From NCBI GenBank assembly GCA_963848175.1, contig CAWKCO010000007.1, positions 1-64,000 of the forward strand: a stretch of 64,000 nt of DNA, in the 5' to 3' direction. The DNA is from JAMZMI01 sp963848175. Its GTDB lineage: Bacteria; Bacteroidota; Bacteroidia; Cytophagales; Cyclobacteriaceae. The translations under genes and the position numbers were made by a program. Shown here piece after piece: positions 8,862 to 17,276 of the stretch. The notes beneath the pieces are model-generated. The model was not told where the DNA came from and searched no databases. It saw only the letters and a program-made list of their open reading frames with translations. The first letter of the stretch is position 1, and each line of letters opens with the position of its first letter.

Positions 8862-10775
8862 TTGTTGCTTCCTTTGCTGGGTGGTACGATTGGCTATTTT
8901 CTCAAGTCCAAGAAAAGCCCGGTTTTGTCTGCTGCTTTTGTATTTGTGGGGTTTTTATCTGCACTTCGTTTGGTAGTTGCAGCGCCAGTACTGCTCCGTT
9001 GGGAATGGGTTTCGGGGCTTTCTTTGGGTATCCGAATTGATGCGCTGAGTGCAGTGCTGATCTCGTTGGTTTATTTCGTATCGTTTCTGGCACACTTGTT
9101 TTCCATGCATTACATGCACGATGAAGCGGGTATCAAAAGATATTTTTTCAAGCTTGGGTTCTTTACCACTTCCATGCTCGGTTTGCTGGCTTCTGACCAT
9201 ATTTTGTTACTTTTTGTGTTTTGGGAATTAGTCGGTTTTTCATCTTATCTACTTATTGGCTTTTGGTTTACAGATAAAGAAAAAGCTACAAGCGCACGCA
9301 CGGCCTTTATGGTCAACCGTGTGGCTGATGCAGCTTTCTTAATTGGTATCATCTTACTTCTGACGGTATTCAAAATGCCATTTTTGTCAGAGATAGAAAG
9401 CGTTGCGCCTTCTGCTTTGGTGGTTTTCACAGGTATAGCAATTGCCATCGGTGCGTTTGGTAAATCCGCACAGTTTCCATTTTTTGGCTGGCTTAATAAA
9501 GCGATGGCAGGGCCTACACCTGTTTCTGCTTTGATTCACGCTGCTACAATGGTTACGGCTGGTATTTATCTACTTGTGCGTATGTTTCCATTTCTCGCAC
9601 CAGAAGTACTCACAGTAGTTGCGTTAGTTGGAGCCGTTACCGCATTTATGGCTGGTGTTTCGGCACTTTTCCAACATGATATCAAGGCCGTCTTGGCTTA
9701 TTCTACGATTTCTCAGCTGGGGTACATGATTCTTGGCGTAGGAGTAGGGGCTTTCGAAGCTTCTGTATTTCACCTTTGGACGCATGCCTTTTTCAAAGCA
9801 GGGCTGTTTCTTGCTGCGGGAAATGTGATTCATTTCATGCACAAGGCAAATCATGATGTGAATGCTCAAGACATGCGAAATATGGGTGGCTTAAGAAAGT
9901 TCTTGCCATATACTTTCCTCGCTTACATTGTATGTGGAGCAGCTTTGGCAGGTTTGCCATTTACTTCAGGCTTTTTGTCTAAAGAGGGTATTCTTGGAGC
10001 CACATTGCAATGGTACGCTGATATGGGTAGCGCAAATATCCTGTTGACCGTGATTCCTGTTTTGGCTTTTGCCACGGCTTTGCTGACTCCTTTTTATATC
10101 ACTAGACAAATCTTATTGGTCTTTTTTGATAAGGCTAGAGTTAATCTTCATGCTGATGCTACTGAAGTTTTCGAACCTACATTGAATGTGAAGCTTCCTT
10201 TTATCTTGTTGTCTCTTGGTGCGATTTGGATTCTTTCCTCCATCAATCCTTTTGATGGGCATGGGTGGTATTTGTCACATACAATATTTGGTGATCATGC
10301 TGTTGCGACTGGCAATAATCTCGGGTTGATTACACTTGTTTTGTCTGTTGTACTGGTGGCCTTAGGGATTGGTTTTAGTTGGATGAAATATCGTCCTGGC
10401 GCAGCTTACATTCGATCTTATCATGACCTTCAAGACCCGAAATCATTAAAAGGTTTTTGGTTCAAGGGCTGGCAAGTGGATAAGGTTTATGCCTTTTTCA
10501 ATCGGGGATTTGTATTAGTGGGTAACTTCGCGGCGTGGACAGATAGTAGAGTGATTGATCGTGGAGTAGATCACATTGGAATCGGGGTGGTGCTTATGGG
10601 GAAAATCACTGGCGCATTCGACAAATATGTGATAGATGGCTTGGTCAATTTCGTCGCTGGCTTTTTTAAATGGCTGGGAAAATCACTGTCGAAGATGCAA
10701 GCACCCAATGTGCAAGCCCAATTGCTGGTCATGCTCTTTGTTGTGGTCTTTTTAATTTATTGGTTTTTATTTTAA
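8862..10775 (+). CDS. nuoL: NADH-quinone oxidoreductase subunit L
   Basis: Antiporter-like subunit of about 640 residues with the family motifs FVFWELVGFSSYLLIGFW, FGKSAQFPFFGWLNKAMAGPTPVSALIHAATMVTAG and DIKAVLAYSTISQLGYM, followed by the long lateral helix region at the C-terminus. The start is uncertain. The listed start is a TTG at 8862, but the frame stays open upstream and reads LNPQAIHIALT from a CTG at 8829. No ATG fits, so either a non-ATG start is used or there is a base error near 8826-8832 that hides an ATG before the Asn codon. It lies in the order K-L-M-N. Confidence 0.94.
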   Translation: MLLPLLGGTIGYFLKSKKSPVLSAAFVFVGFLSALRLVVAAPVLLRWEWVSGLSLGIRIDALSAVLISLVYFVSFLAHLFSMHYMHDEAGIKRYFFKLGFFTTSMLGLLASDHILLLFVFWELVGFSSYLLIGFWFTDKEKATSARTAFMVNRVADAAFLIGIILLLTVFKMPFLSEIESVAPSALVVFTGIAIAIGAFGKSAQFPFFGWLNKAMAGPTPVSALIHAATMVTAGIYLLVRMFPFLAPEVLTVVALVGAVTAFMAGVSALFQHDIKAVLAYSTISQLGYMILGVGVGAFEASVFHLWTHAFFKAGLFLAAGNVIHFMHKANHDVNAQDMRNMGGLRKFLPYTFLAYIVCGAALAGLPFTSGFLSKEGILGATLQWYADMGSANILLTVIPVLAFATALLTPFYITRQILLVFFDKARVNLHADATEVFEPTLNVKLPFILLSLGAIWILSSINPFDGHGWYLSHTIFGDHAVATGNNLGLITLVLSVVLVALGIGFSWMKYRPGAAYIRSYHDLQDPKSLKGFWFKGWQVDKVYAFFNRGFVLVGNFAAWTDSRVIDRGVDHIGIGVVLMGKITGAFDKYVIDGLVNFVAGFFKWLGKSLSKMQAPNVQAQLLVMLFVVVFLIYWFLF

Positions 10776-10778
10776 GCA

Positions 10779-12437
10779 ATGAGTGAACACCTAATAAGTC
10801 TAATTTTATTCATTCCCTTGGCAGTAGGCGCAGGTTTATTGTTTGTGCCAAAGGAAAATCACGGACTCATCAAAGTGGCCACTCTCGTTGCTACTCTAGT
10901 CCAGCTTTTGCTTTCGTTGATGCTTTTTGTGCATTACAATGGAGACTATATGCCCTCGCAATGGTCGGAAGCATTTGCCTATGTCGAGCGCATGGACTGG
11001 ATTCAAATCAACCTCGGCTCGTATGGCGTTTTTGTCATCGATTATTTTGTAGGAGTAGATGGCATCAGCTTGCCGCTCGTTGTTTTGAGCGCATTGCTTT
11101 TAGTTATCGGGGTGATTTCTTCATGGAAATTACAGGAGAAAGTAAAAGGTTATTTTATTCTATACCTCATTCTGAGCACCAGCATCATTGGATGTTTCGT
11201 GGCTTTGGACCTCTTCCTGTTTTATGTCTTTTTCGAATTTATGCTTCTGCCGATGTTTTTCCTTATCGGAATCTGGGGTGGGCCGAGAAGGTCTTATGCA
11301 TCTATCAAATTCTTTATCTATACCCTGTTTGGCTCACTGCTAATTTTGATCGTGATGATCGGACTTTTCCTGTCTACGCAAGACGTTCAGCGAGCAGTGG
11401 AAATGGCTGGAGATGGTGGAGTAGTGCAAACGGTGCATACCTTCAGTATGGTGAAAATGATGGAAGGGAGCATTATCGCAGATAGTATTTTGGCTCCAGA
11501 CAATGCAGCTACATTGTGTGGTCTGTCATTTCGTTTCTGGGCTTTCATTTTACTAATGGCTGGTTTTGCAATCAAGCTACCTGTCGTTCCTGTTCACACG
11601 TGGTTGCCCGATGCGCACGTAGAAGCGCCCACGGCCATTTCGGTAATCCTTGCGGGGATTTTGCTGAAGGTTGGAGGTTACGGCTTTTTCCGAGTAGCAT
11701 ATGGTATTTTCCCCGATGGAGCGATTGAATTTGCTTATCCGATTGCTTGCTTTGGCGTATTCTCGATCATTTATGGAGGCATGTGCGCCATGGCTCAGAG
11801 TGACTTAAAGCGCTTGATCGCTTATTCTTCGGTTTCGCACATGGGATTTGTCGTTCTAGGGATTGCCAGTTTGACGTATGAAGGGGTTTCAGGATCTTTG
11901 TTTCAGATGATTTCTCACGGTTTAATTTCTGGAGCACTTTTCCTTATTGTAGGTGTGGTTTATGACCGCACGCACGATCGTCAAATCGAAAATCTTAGTG
12001 GGTTGGCCAGCAAAATGCCAGTCTACACTTTCTTCACGGTTATCTTCTTTTTCGCCTCTTTAGGCCTACCTGGTTTTTCTGGCTTTGTGGGTGAGTTGCT
12101 TACATTAATGGGTGGTATTGGCTCTGAATCTGCCAATGGATTGATTCCAAGATGGTTAGGGATGGTGGCTGTATTGGGAATTATTATTTCAGCGGCATAC
12201 TACCTCTGGACGCTGCAACGTGTGTTTTTTGGACAATATTGGACGAGGGAGCAAAGTTGGGACGCCCACATGCTCGACCTTAATAAAAGGGAATGGCTCA
12301 TGCTTTTACCTCTGGCAATTTTGGTTTTACTCTTTGGAATATTTCCAGGGCTTTTGCTCAACCCATTCGAAAATTCTGTCAATTTCTTCGTGGAGCAAGT
12401 CATGACAAACGGTACTCAAATCCTAAGCACCAAGTAG
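10779..12437 (+). CDS. nuoM: NADH-quinone oxidoreductase subunit M
   Basis: Antiporter-like complex I subunit of 552 residues. Motifs include FYVFFEFMLLPMFFLIG, the helix-breaking FAIKLPVVPVHTWLPDAHVEAPTA and SDLKRLIAYSSVSHMGFV. About 14 membrane segments. It is 3 bp from nuoL and 3 bp from nuoN, so clearly co-transcribed. An insertion of moderate length around residues 205-245 (GDGGVVQTVHTFSMVK and onward) lies in a periplasmic or cytoplasmic loop. Confidence 0.96.
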   Translation: MSEHLISLILFIPLAVGAGLLFVPKENHGLIKVATLVATLVQLLLSLMLFVHYNGDYMPSQWSEAFAYVERMDWIQINLGSYGVFVIDYFVGVDGISLPLVVLSALLLVIGVISSWKLQEKVKGYFILYLILSTSIIGCFVALDLFLFYVFFEFMLLPMFFLIGIWGGPRRSYASIKFFIYTLFGSLLILIVMIGLFLSTQDVQRAVEMAGDGGVVQTVHTFSMVKMMEGSIIADSILAPDNAATLCGLSFRFWAFILLMAGFAIKLPVVPVHTWLPDAHVEAPTAISVILAGILLKVGGYGFFRVAYGIFPDGAIEFAYPIACFGVFSIIYGGMCAMAQSDLKRLIAYSSVSHMGFVVLGIASLTYEGVSGSLFQMISHGLISGALFLIVGVVYDRTHDRQIENLSGLASKMPVYTFFTVIFFFASLGLPGFSGFVGELLTLMGGIGSESANGLIPRWLGMVAVLGIIISAAYYLWTLQRVFFGQYWTREQSWDAHMLDLNKREWLMLLPLAILVLLFGIFPGLLLNPFENSVNFFVEQVMTNGTQILSTK

Positions 12438-12440
12438 CAA

Positions 12441-13886
12441 ATGTTGAAAGGACAACTAGAGCAAATCATCGGTCAACTCGCTTCTCTCCAAATGGAAATG
12501 GCTTTGATCTCAGGTGCGCTTTTGCTTCTGATCATCGGGCTCGTTTCTAAAAACAACAATGTGATTCGAGCAATCTATTGCTTGGTGTTGTTGGTGGGAT
12601 TTTATCTCAATCCTCTGTTTTCTGGTGAAGAAACGATCTTAAGTGATACACTGGCAGTCGGCCGGATGGAGAGCCTGATTAAAGGTCTTTTGATTGTGTT
12701 TTCTGTATGGATTGTGTTTTTCGCGAATGCGAAAAAGCAGACCTCTGAGTTTTACTTTTTGATCCTTTCTTTAGTCATCGGATCGGTATTTATGGTTTCG
12801 GCCAATCACCTGTTGGTGGTTTATATTGCCATAGAGCTCACCTCATTTACTTCTTACATTCTTACCAATTTCAACTTCCAAAAACGCTCTTTTGAGGCAG
12901 GCTTGAAGTATTTGCTTTTCGGTGGAGTAAGTTCGGCCATTATGCTCTACGGCATTTCCATCATCTATGGCATGAGTGGTACCCTGTTTTTGGATCAAAT
13001 GGTTTTGAATGAAAATGGAGCATTTCTCTCAATAGGCGTTATTGCATTATTAGGAGGACTTTTTTTTAAGCTCAGCTTATTTCCTTTCCATATTTGGACG
13101 CCCGCAGTTTACGAAGAAGCACCTACAGATGCGGTGGCTATTTTGTCTACCGTACCAAAGGTGGCTGGGTTTGTTTTGCTACACCGAATCCTTACAGCAT
13201 TTGATTTGTCCGTTTTTTCTTGGATTGTTCCTTTGGTGGCATTACTGGGTATGATTACGATTTTCGTAGGGACATTGGGAGCGCTCGGGCAGAAGAATGT
13301 TAAGCGGCTGATGGCTTATGGTGCCATTGCCCATTCAGGATTGATTTTGAGTAGTTTACTTCTGCAAGGTGAAGCGGGAAGCAGTGCTTTTGTGTGGTAT
13401 ATTTTCATTTATGCCATTATGAACTTGGCATTGTTTTACATCATTTCCCTTTTTGAAGCACAAGGGATAACTACCATCGACGATTTTAAGGGGCTAGGCA
13501 AATCACAACCATTTTTCGGTGTGGTCATTTTGTTGCTGATGGTTTCTTTGGTTGGTTTACCACCTATGGCAGGCTTTACAGCTAAATTTTATTTATTCAC
13601 GGCGCTGTGGATAGATTATCAGGCGTTTAGTGATCCATTCATTTTGGCCTATTTAGTTGTAGGCGTTTTGAGTGTTGTATTTTCATTGTTTTATTATCTC
13701 CGCATACCATATTATTACTTTATTCATTCGTCAGAATCAGCGAATGAATTATCAATCGAAGTTTTACCGAAGCTTATCGCAACTATTTTGGTTGCGACGT
13801 TGTTTTGGTTTTTCTTGAACCCAGAGCTATTAAATAATATTATTTCAACCTTCAATACTGTCGATTGGCGACTGATTTATGAGTGA
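12441..13886 (+). CDS. nuoN: NADH-quinone oxidoreductase subunit N
   Basis: Antiporter-like complex I subunit of 481 residues. Landmarks are the membrane glutamate in VVYIAIELTSFTSYIL, LFFKLSLFPFHIWTPAVYEEAPT and NVKRLMAYGAIAHSGLIL. It is the last gene of the nuoH-N run. Its stop overlaps the start of the amidophosphoribosyltransferase-like gene by 8 bp, so that gene is probably on the same transcript. Confidence 0.95.
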   Translation: MLKGQLEQIIGQLASLQMEMALISGALLLLIIGLVSKNNNVIRAIYCLVLLVGFYLNPLFSGEETILSDTLAVGRMESLIKGLLIVFSVWIVFFANAKKQTSEFYFLILSLVIGSVFMVSANHLLVVYIAIELTSFTSYILTNFNFQKRSFEAGLKYLLFGGVSSAIMLYGISIIYGMSGTLFLDQMVLNENGAFLSIGVIALLGGLFFKLSLFPFHIWTPAVYEEAPTDAVAILSTVPKVAGFVLLHRILTAFDLSVFSWIVPLVALLGMITIFVGTLGALGQKNVKRLMAYGAIAHSGLILSSLLLQGEAGSSAFVWYIFIYAIMNLALFYIISLFEAQGITTIDDFKGLGKSQPFFGVVILLLMVSLVGLPPMAGFTAKFYLFTALWIDYQAFSDPFILAYLVVGVLSVVFSLFYYLRIPYYYFIHSSESANELSIEVLPKLIATILVATLFWFFLNPELLNNIISTFNTVDWRLIYE

Positions 13887-15768
13887 TCCTATAAAGCACG
13901 AATGCGGTGTAGCTATGCTACGCTTAAGAAAACCTCTCCAATACTATATTGATAAATATGGTACTCCAGCCTATGCTGCTCAGAAAATGTATATTCTGAT
14001 GCAAAAGCAACACAATCGTGGGCAAGATGGAGTAGGTGTGGCAAACATAAAGCTAGACATGGAGCCGGGCACGCGCTACATCAGCCGATACCGCACCACT
14101 GACCAGCAGCCGATTGAGTCTATTTTCGGAAGAATCAGTAAGAAGTATGCCAAGGCGCAAAAAATAGGGAAGAAGAATTACTTTGATGCCCAGTGGATGA
14201 AGGAAAACTCAGCCTTCACTGGTGAGATTTGGTTGGGGCACTTGAGATATGGAACCCATGGTAAAAACTCCATCGAAAGCTGTCATCCGTTTTTAAGGCA
14301 GAACAACTGGCGTAGTAGAAACCTCGTGGTTGCTGGAAACTTCAATATGACCAATGTGGATGACCTCTTTAAGAAGCTAGTTTCTCTAGGTCAGCACCCA
14401 AAAGAGGTGGTGGACACGGTTACGGTGATGGAAAAGATCGGTCACTTCTTAGATGAAGAAAACCAAAACGTGTTTAATAGGCACAAAGATAAAGTCACTT
14501 CTAACAAGGAAATGACTGATTTGATTGAGAAGGAGCTGGATCTTAGAAGGGTTTTGGAGCGTTCTTGCCGAGACTTTGATGGTGGCTATACAATGACAGG
14601 TATGGTCGGTTTTGGAGCCGCATTTGTGGCTCGTGATCCGAATGGCATTCGCCCTGCTTATTATTATGCAGATGAGGAAGTGATCATCGTAGCTTCAGAG
14701 AAGCCAGCAATCAAAACGACTACCAATTGCGAGTATTGTGATATTCAGGAGATTAAGCCGGGTCATGCGCTGATCATTGACAAAGAAGGAAACTTTAAAG
14801 AAGAACAATTTATTCGGCCACAAGAAAAGAAGTCTTGCTCATTTGAGCGTATTTATTTCTCTCGTGGTACGGATCCAGATATTTACAATGAGCGCAGAAA
14901 ACTAGGAGAGTTGCTCATTCCTCAAGTGTTGAAAGCCGTCAATTTTGATTTGAAAAATACCATTTTTAGCTATATACCTAATACAGCAGAGACCTCATTT
15001 TTAGGTTTGCTTCGTGGGGTAGATAGGTATTTAATAGATCAACGAAAGGATATTATTCTTGACAAAAAGCCAACAGCGGATTCAATAGAAGATATTTTAT
15101 CTTTTACGCCGAGAGTGGAAAAATTGGTATTGAAGGATGCTAAACTAAGAACCTTTATCACCGATGATGCACATCGTGATGACTTGGTGGCACACGTATA
15201 TGATACCACTTATGAAGTGGTGAAAAAGCATCAGGATACTGTTGTTATCATTGATGACTCGATCGTAAGAGGCACTACTCTTGAGAAGAGTATTTTGACT
15301 TTGCTAGATAAATTAGAGCCTAAAAAGGTGGTTATTGTTTCTTCAGCTCCGCAAATCCGCTTCCCTGACTGCTATGGAATTGACATGAGTAAGATGAAGG
15401 AGTTTGTGGCTTTTAGAGCGGTTCTGGCTCTTTTGGAAGAAACCGAACAAACCCATTTGCTAGATGAAGTCTTTGCAAAATGTCTCGCTTCAGTAAATGA
15501 AGAGACACCTCCTAATTATGTGAAAGAGCTTTATGCGCCATTTACCTACGAACAAGTTTCTCATAAGATTACAGATATTGTGAGACCTAAAGGGATGAAG
15601 GCTGAGCTAGAGGTGGTCTATCAGACTGTTGAAAATCTTCACAAAGCGATTCCAAATCATTCTGGAGATTGGTATTTTACAGGAAATTATCCGACACCAG
15701 GAGGAAATAAAGTGGTGAACAAAGCTTTCGTAAATTTTATGAAAGGGGAGCAAGGAAGAGCTTATTAA
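13879..15768 (+). CDS. Amidophosphoribosyltransferase-like protein, long type
   Basis: A protein of 629 residues that combines an N-terminal glutamine amidotransferase class II domain with a C-terminal phosphoribosyltransferase domain, as in PurF. The putative nucleophile is Cys9 (KHECGV, after a very short propeptide). Other blocks are QKQHNRGQDGVGVA, WLGHLRYGTHG, the ammonia-side FDGGYTM, RDPNGIRPAYYY and the PRPP loop VVIIDDSIVRGTT. It is clearly longer than the usual PurF of 470-510 residues, with extra sequence between the two domains and at the end. Bacteroidota often carry such a long paralogue; whether it makes phosphoribosylamine in purine synthesis or has a diverged role is not shown by the sequence. 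Co-transcription with complex I is unexpected. Confidence 0.85.
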   Translation: MSDPIKHECGVAMLRLRKPLQYYIDKYGTPAYAAQKMYILMQKQHNRGQDGVGVANIKLDMEPGTRYISRYRTTDQQPIESIFGRISKKYAKAQKIGKKNYFDAQWMKENSAFTGEIWLGHLRYGTHGKNSIESCHPFLRQNNWRSRNLVVAGNFNMTNVDDLFKKLVSLGQHPKEVVDTVTVMEKIGHFLDEENQNVFNRHKDKVTSNKEMTDLIEKELDLRRVLERSCRDFDGGYTMTGMVGFGAAFVARDPNGIRPAYYYADEEVIIVASEKPAIKTTTNCEYCDIQEIKPGHALIIDKEGNFKEEQFIRPQEKKSCSFERIYFSRGTDPDIYNERRKLGELLIPQVLKAVNFDLKNTIFSYIPNTAETSFLGLLRGVDRYLIDQRKDIILDKKPTADSIEDILSFTPRVEKLVLKDAKLRTFITDDAHRDDLVAHVYDTTYEVVKKHQDTVVIIDDSIVRGTTLEKSILTLLDKLEPKKVVIVSSAPQIRFPDCYGIDMSKMKEFVAFRAVLALLEETEQTHLLDEVFAKCLASVNEETPPNYVKELYAPFTYEQVSHKITDIVRPKGMKAELEVVYQTVENLHKAIPNHSGDWYFTGNYPTPGGNKVVNKAFVNFMKGEQGRAY

Positions 15769-15798
15769 TTCAATTGAATTTTGAGATATTGGAATGAA

Positions 15799-15822
15799 CA
15801 AAAGCACCGAAAGGTGCTTTTG
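15799..15822 (+). terminator. Rho-independent terminator after the nuo/purF-like operon
   Basis: Ten-base-pair perfect stem (CAAAAGCACC / GGTGCTTTTG) closed by a GAAA tetraloop, 30 bp after the stop at 15768. This is the first strong terminator after nuoH, so it probably ends an 8-gene transcript. Confidence 0.85.
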
Positions 15823-16117
15823 TGGTTTATAGGGCTTTAAGGATTTTGTAATTGTCGTACTAGAGGTTTTGGCTCGAATCTTATTGGAAATCAGTCTCTG
15901 AAAAAAGTATGGCCATTGCAAGAAATGGAGTATTAATATCGTTGAGAATGACTCGATTTTTTTGAGATACTGTGATTAGCTTATTTGTGCTTTTTTACCC
16001 AAAAAGTTAATAACAGATCCCATTTTAACGAGATGAGACAGGTATTTTGATTATCTTAGTAAAAATATTCGCCCATTGAGAACTACATTTATTAACGAGA
16101 CGATTGGCATCAACCTA
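15823..16117. other. Intergenic region upstream of the cyanophycin locus
   Basis: About 300 bp of AT-rich sequence between a terminator and the conserved 21-bp element at 16118. No ORF or RNA structure stood out. It should contain or flank the promoter for the isoaspartyl peptidase gene. Confidence 0.4.
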
Positions 16118-16138
16118 CAGCCAATATTTGATTGCTAG
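16118..16138 (+). promoter_or_regulatory. Conserved 21-bp upstream element, copy 1
   Basis: Reads CAGCC, then AT at motif positions 7-8, TT at 10-11 and ATTGCTAG at 14-21. It begins 78 bp and ends 57 bp upstream of the isoaspartyl peptidase start. Two further copies, in the same orientation relative to their genes, precede susC and the secreted cyanophycinase. Copies agree at 17 of 21 positions, far beyond chance for three genes of one pathway. In this copy only, ATTGCTA pairs with a downstream TAGCAAT (16173-16179) around an inner GATCG/CGATC stem, so an RNA-level role is possible. Confidence 0.75.
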
Positions 16139-16195
16139 AGATCGGAAAAATCATTCGATCAAAATTTTCTATTAGCAATTCAATACTCGTATTAA

Positions 16196-17128
16196 ATGAA
16201 AAAATTTGCACTTGCAATACATGGTGGTGCTGGCACTCTGCTCAAATCTCAAACCAATCCTGAAAAAGAATTAGCATACACAGAAGCTCTTAGCAATGCT
16301 TTGGCTGATGGTCAAAGAATTTTAGCTAAAGGTGGATCGGCCATTGATGCCGTGGAAGCCGCTGTTATTTCTATGGAAGACTGTGAGCTTTTCAATGCAG
16401 GAAAGGGAGCAGTTTTCACAAATAAAGAAAAGCACGAACTAGAGGCGTCTATTATGTGTGGTCGCACAGGAGAGGCAGGCGCTGTGGCCGCAGTGAGCAA
16501 AGTAAAAAACCCTGTAGCGCTTTGTAAGGTAATATTGTCGGATGACCGTTTCGTATATCTTATGGGAAGAGGAGCGGAAGAATATGCTGTTGAAAAGGGG
16601 TTGGAGATTGTTCAATCGAAGTATTTCAACACACAATTTAGACGTGAGCAACTATATGAAGTGATAGCAAGTGGAGCGGAAGGCGTATTGGATCACGATG
16701 GAGATAAAAAATTCGGTACGGTAGGAGCGGTGGCTTTAGATATGCATGGAAATTTGGCGGCTGCCACTTCCACAGGTGGGCTTACCAATAAAAAGTACGG
16801 ACGTATCGGAGATAGTTCTTTGATCGGTTCTGGTTGCTTTGCTGATAATGAAACCTGTGCGATCTCAGCCACAGGATATGGTGAGTATTTTATAAGGAAA
16901 GTGACAGCACATGAGATTTCTTCGATTGTGAAATATCAAGGATTGAGCTTGCAGCAGGCTGCTGATGCAGTAGTCTTTGATCAGCTCAAACCTATAGGTG
17001 GAGAAGGTGGAGTGATTGGGGTTGATGCTCAAGGTAATGTCGTCTTCTCATTCAACAGTGAAGGGATGTATCGGGGATGGGTGGATTCTGAACATAACGG
17101 AATACATACTGCTATCTATAAAGATTAA
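16196..17128 (+). CDS. iaaA: Isoaspartyl peptidase / plant-type L-asparaginase
   Basis: N-terminal-nucleophile hydrolase of 310 residues. The N-terminus LAIHGGAGTL, the autocleavage site with putative nucleophile Thr175 in KKFGTVGAVALD, and AAATSTGGLTNKKYGRIGDSSLIGSGCFAD are diagnostic. No signal peptide, so cytosolic. The family hydrolyses beta-aspartyl dipeptides, and in cyanophycin degradation it splits beta-Asp-Arg into Asp and Arg. That role is supported here by the neighbours: two cyanophycinases and a carrier, and by the shared upstream element at 16118. Transcribed towards the transporter gene. A general asparaginase role cannot be excluded from sequence. Confidence 0.9.
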   Translation: MKKFALAIHGGAGTLLKSQTNPEKELAYTEALSNALADGQRILAKGGSAIDAVEAAVISMEDCELFNAGKGAVFTNKEKHELEASIMCGRTGEAGAVAAVSKVKNPVALCKVILSDDRFVYLMGRGAEEYAVEKGLEIVQSKYFNTQFRREQLYEVIASGAEGVLDHDGDKKFGTVGAVALDMHGNLAAATSTGGLTNKKYGRIGDSSLIGSGCFADNETCAISATGYGEYFIRKVTAHEISSIVKYQGLSLQQAADAVVFDQLKPIGGEGGVIGVDAQGNVVFSFNSEGMYRGWVDSEHNGIHTAIYKD

Positions 17129-17135
17129 CTATTGT

Positions 17136-17166
17136 AAGGAGGTCAAGCGCCTCCTTTTTGTTTTTT
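17136..17166 (+). terminator. Rho-independent terminator
   Basis: AAGGAGG pairs with CCTCCTT around a 7-base loop, followed by TTTTTGTTTTTT. It is 8 bp after the isoaspartyl peptidase stop. Confidence 0.85.
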
Positions 17167-17236
17167 AGAATGAAAGAAAAAGCCTCAGGCTCTATACTCT
17201 AGTGTTCCGCATGACACTACGAAGTTTGAATAAAAT

Positions 17237-17251
17237 TGAGTCTCCGACTCA
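17237..17251 (-). terminator. Weak terminator of the minus-strand cyanophycin operon
   Basis: Six-base-pair stem TGAGTC / GACTCA with a three-base loop, followed on the minus strand by AATTTTATT. It lies 26 bp after the transporter stop. Stem is short, so confidence is moderate. Confidence 0.45.
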
Positions 17252-17276
17252 TTCATAAAATAAAGACACAATCAAA

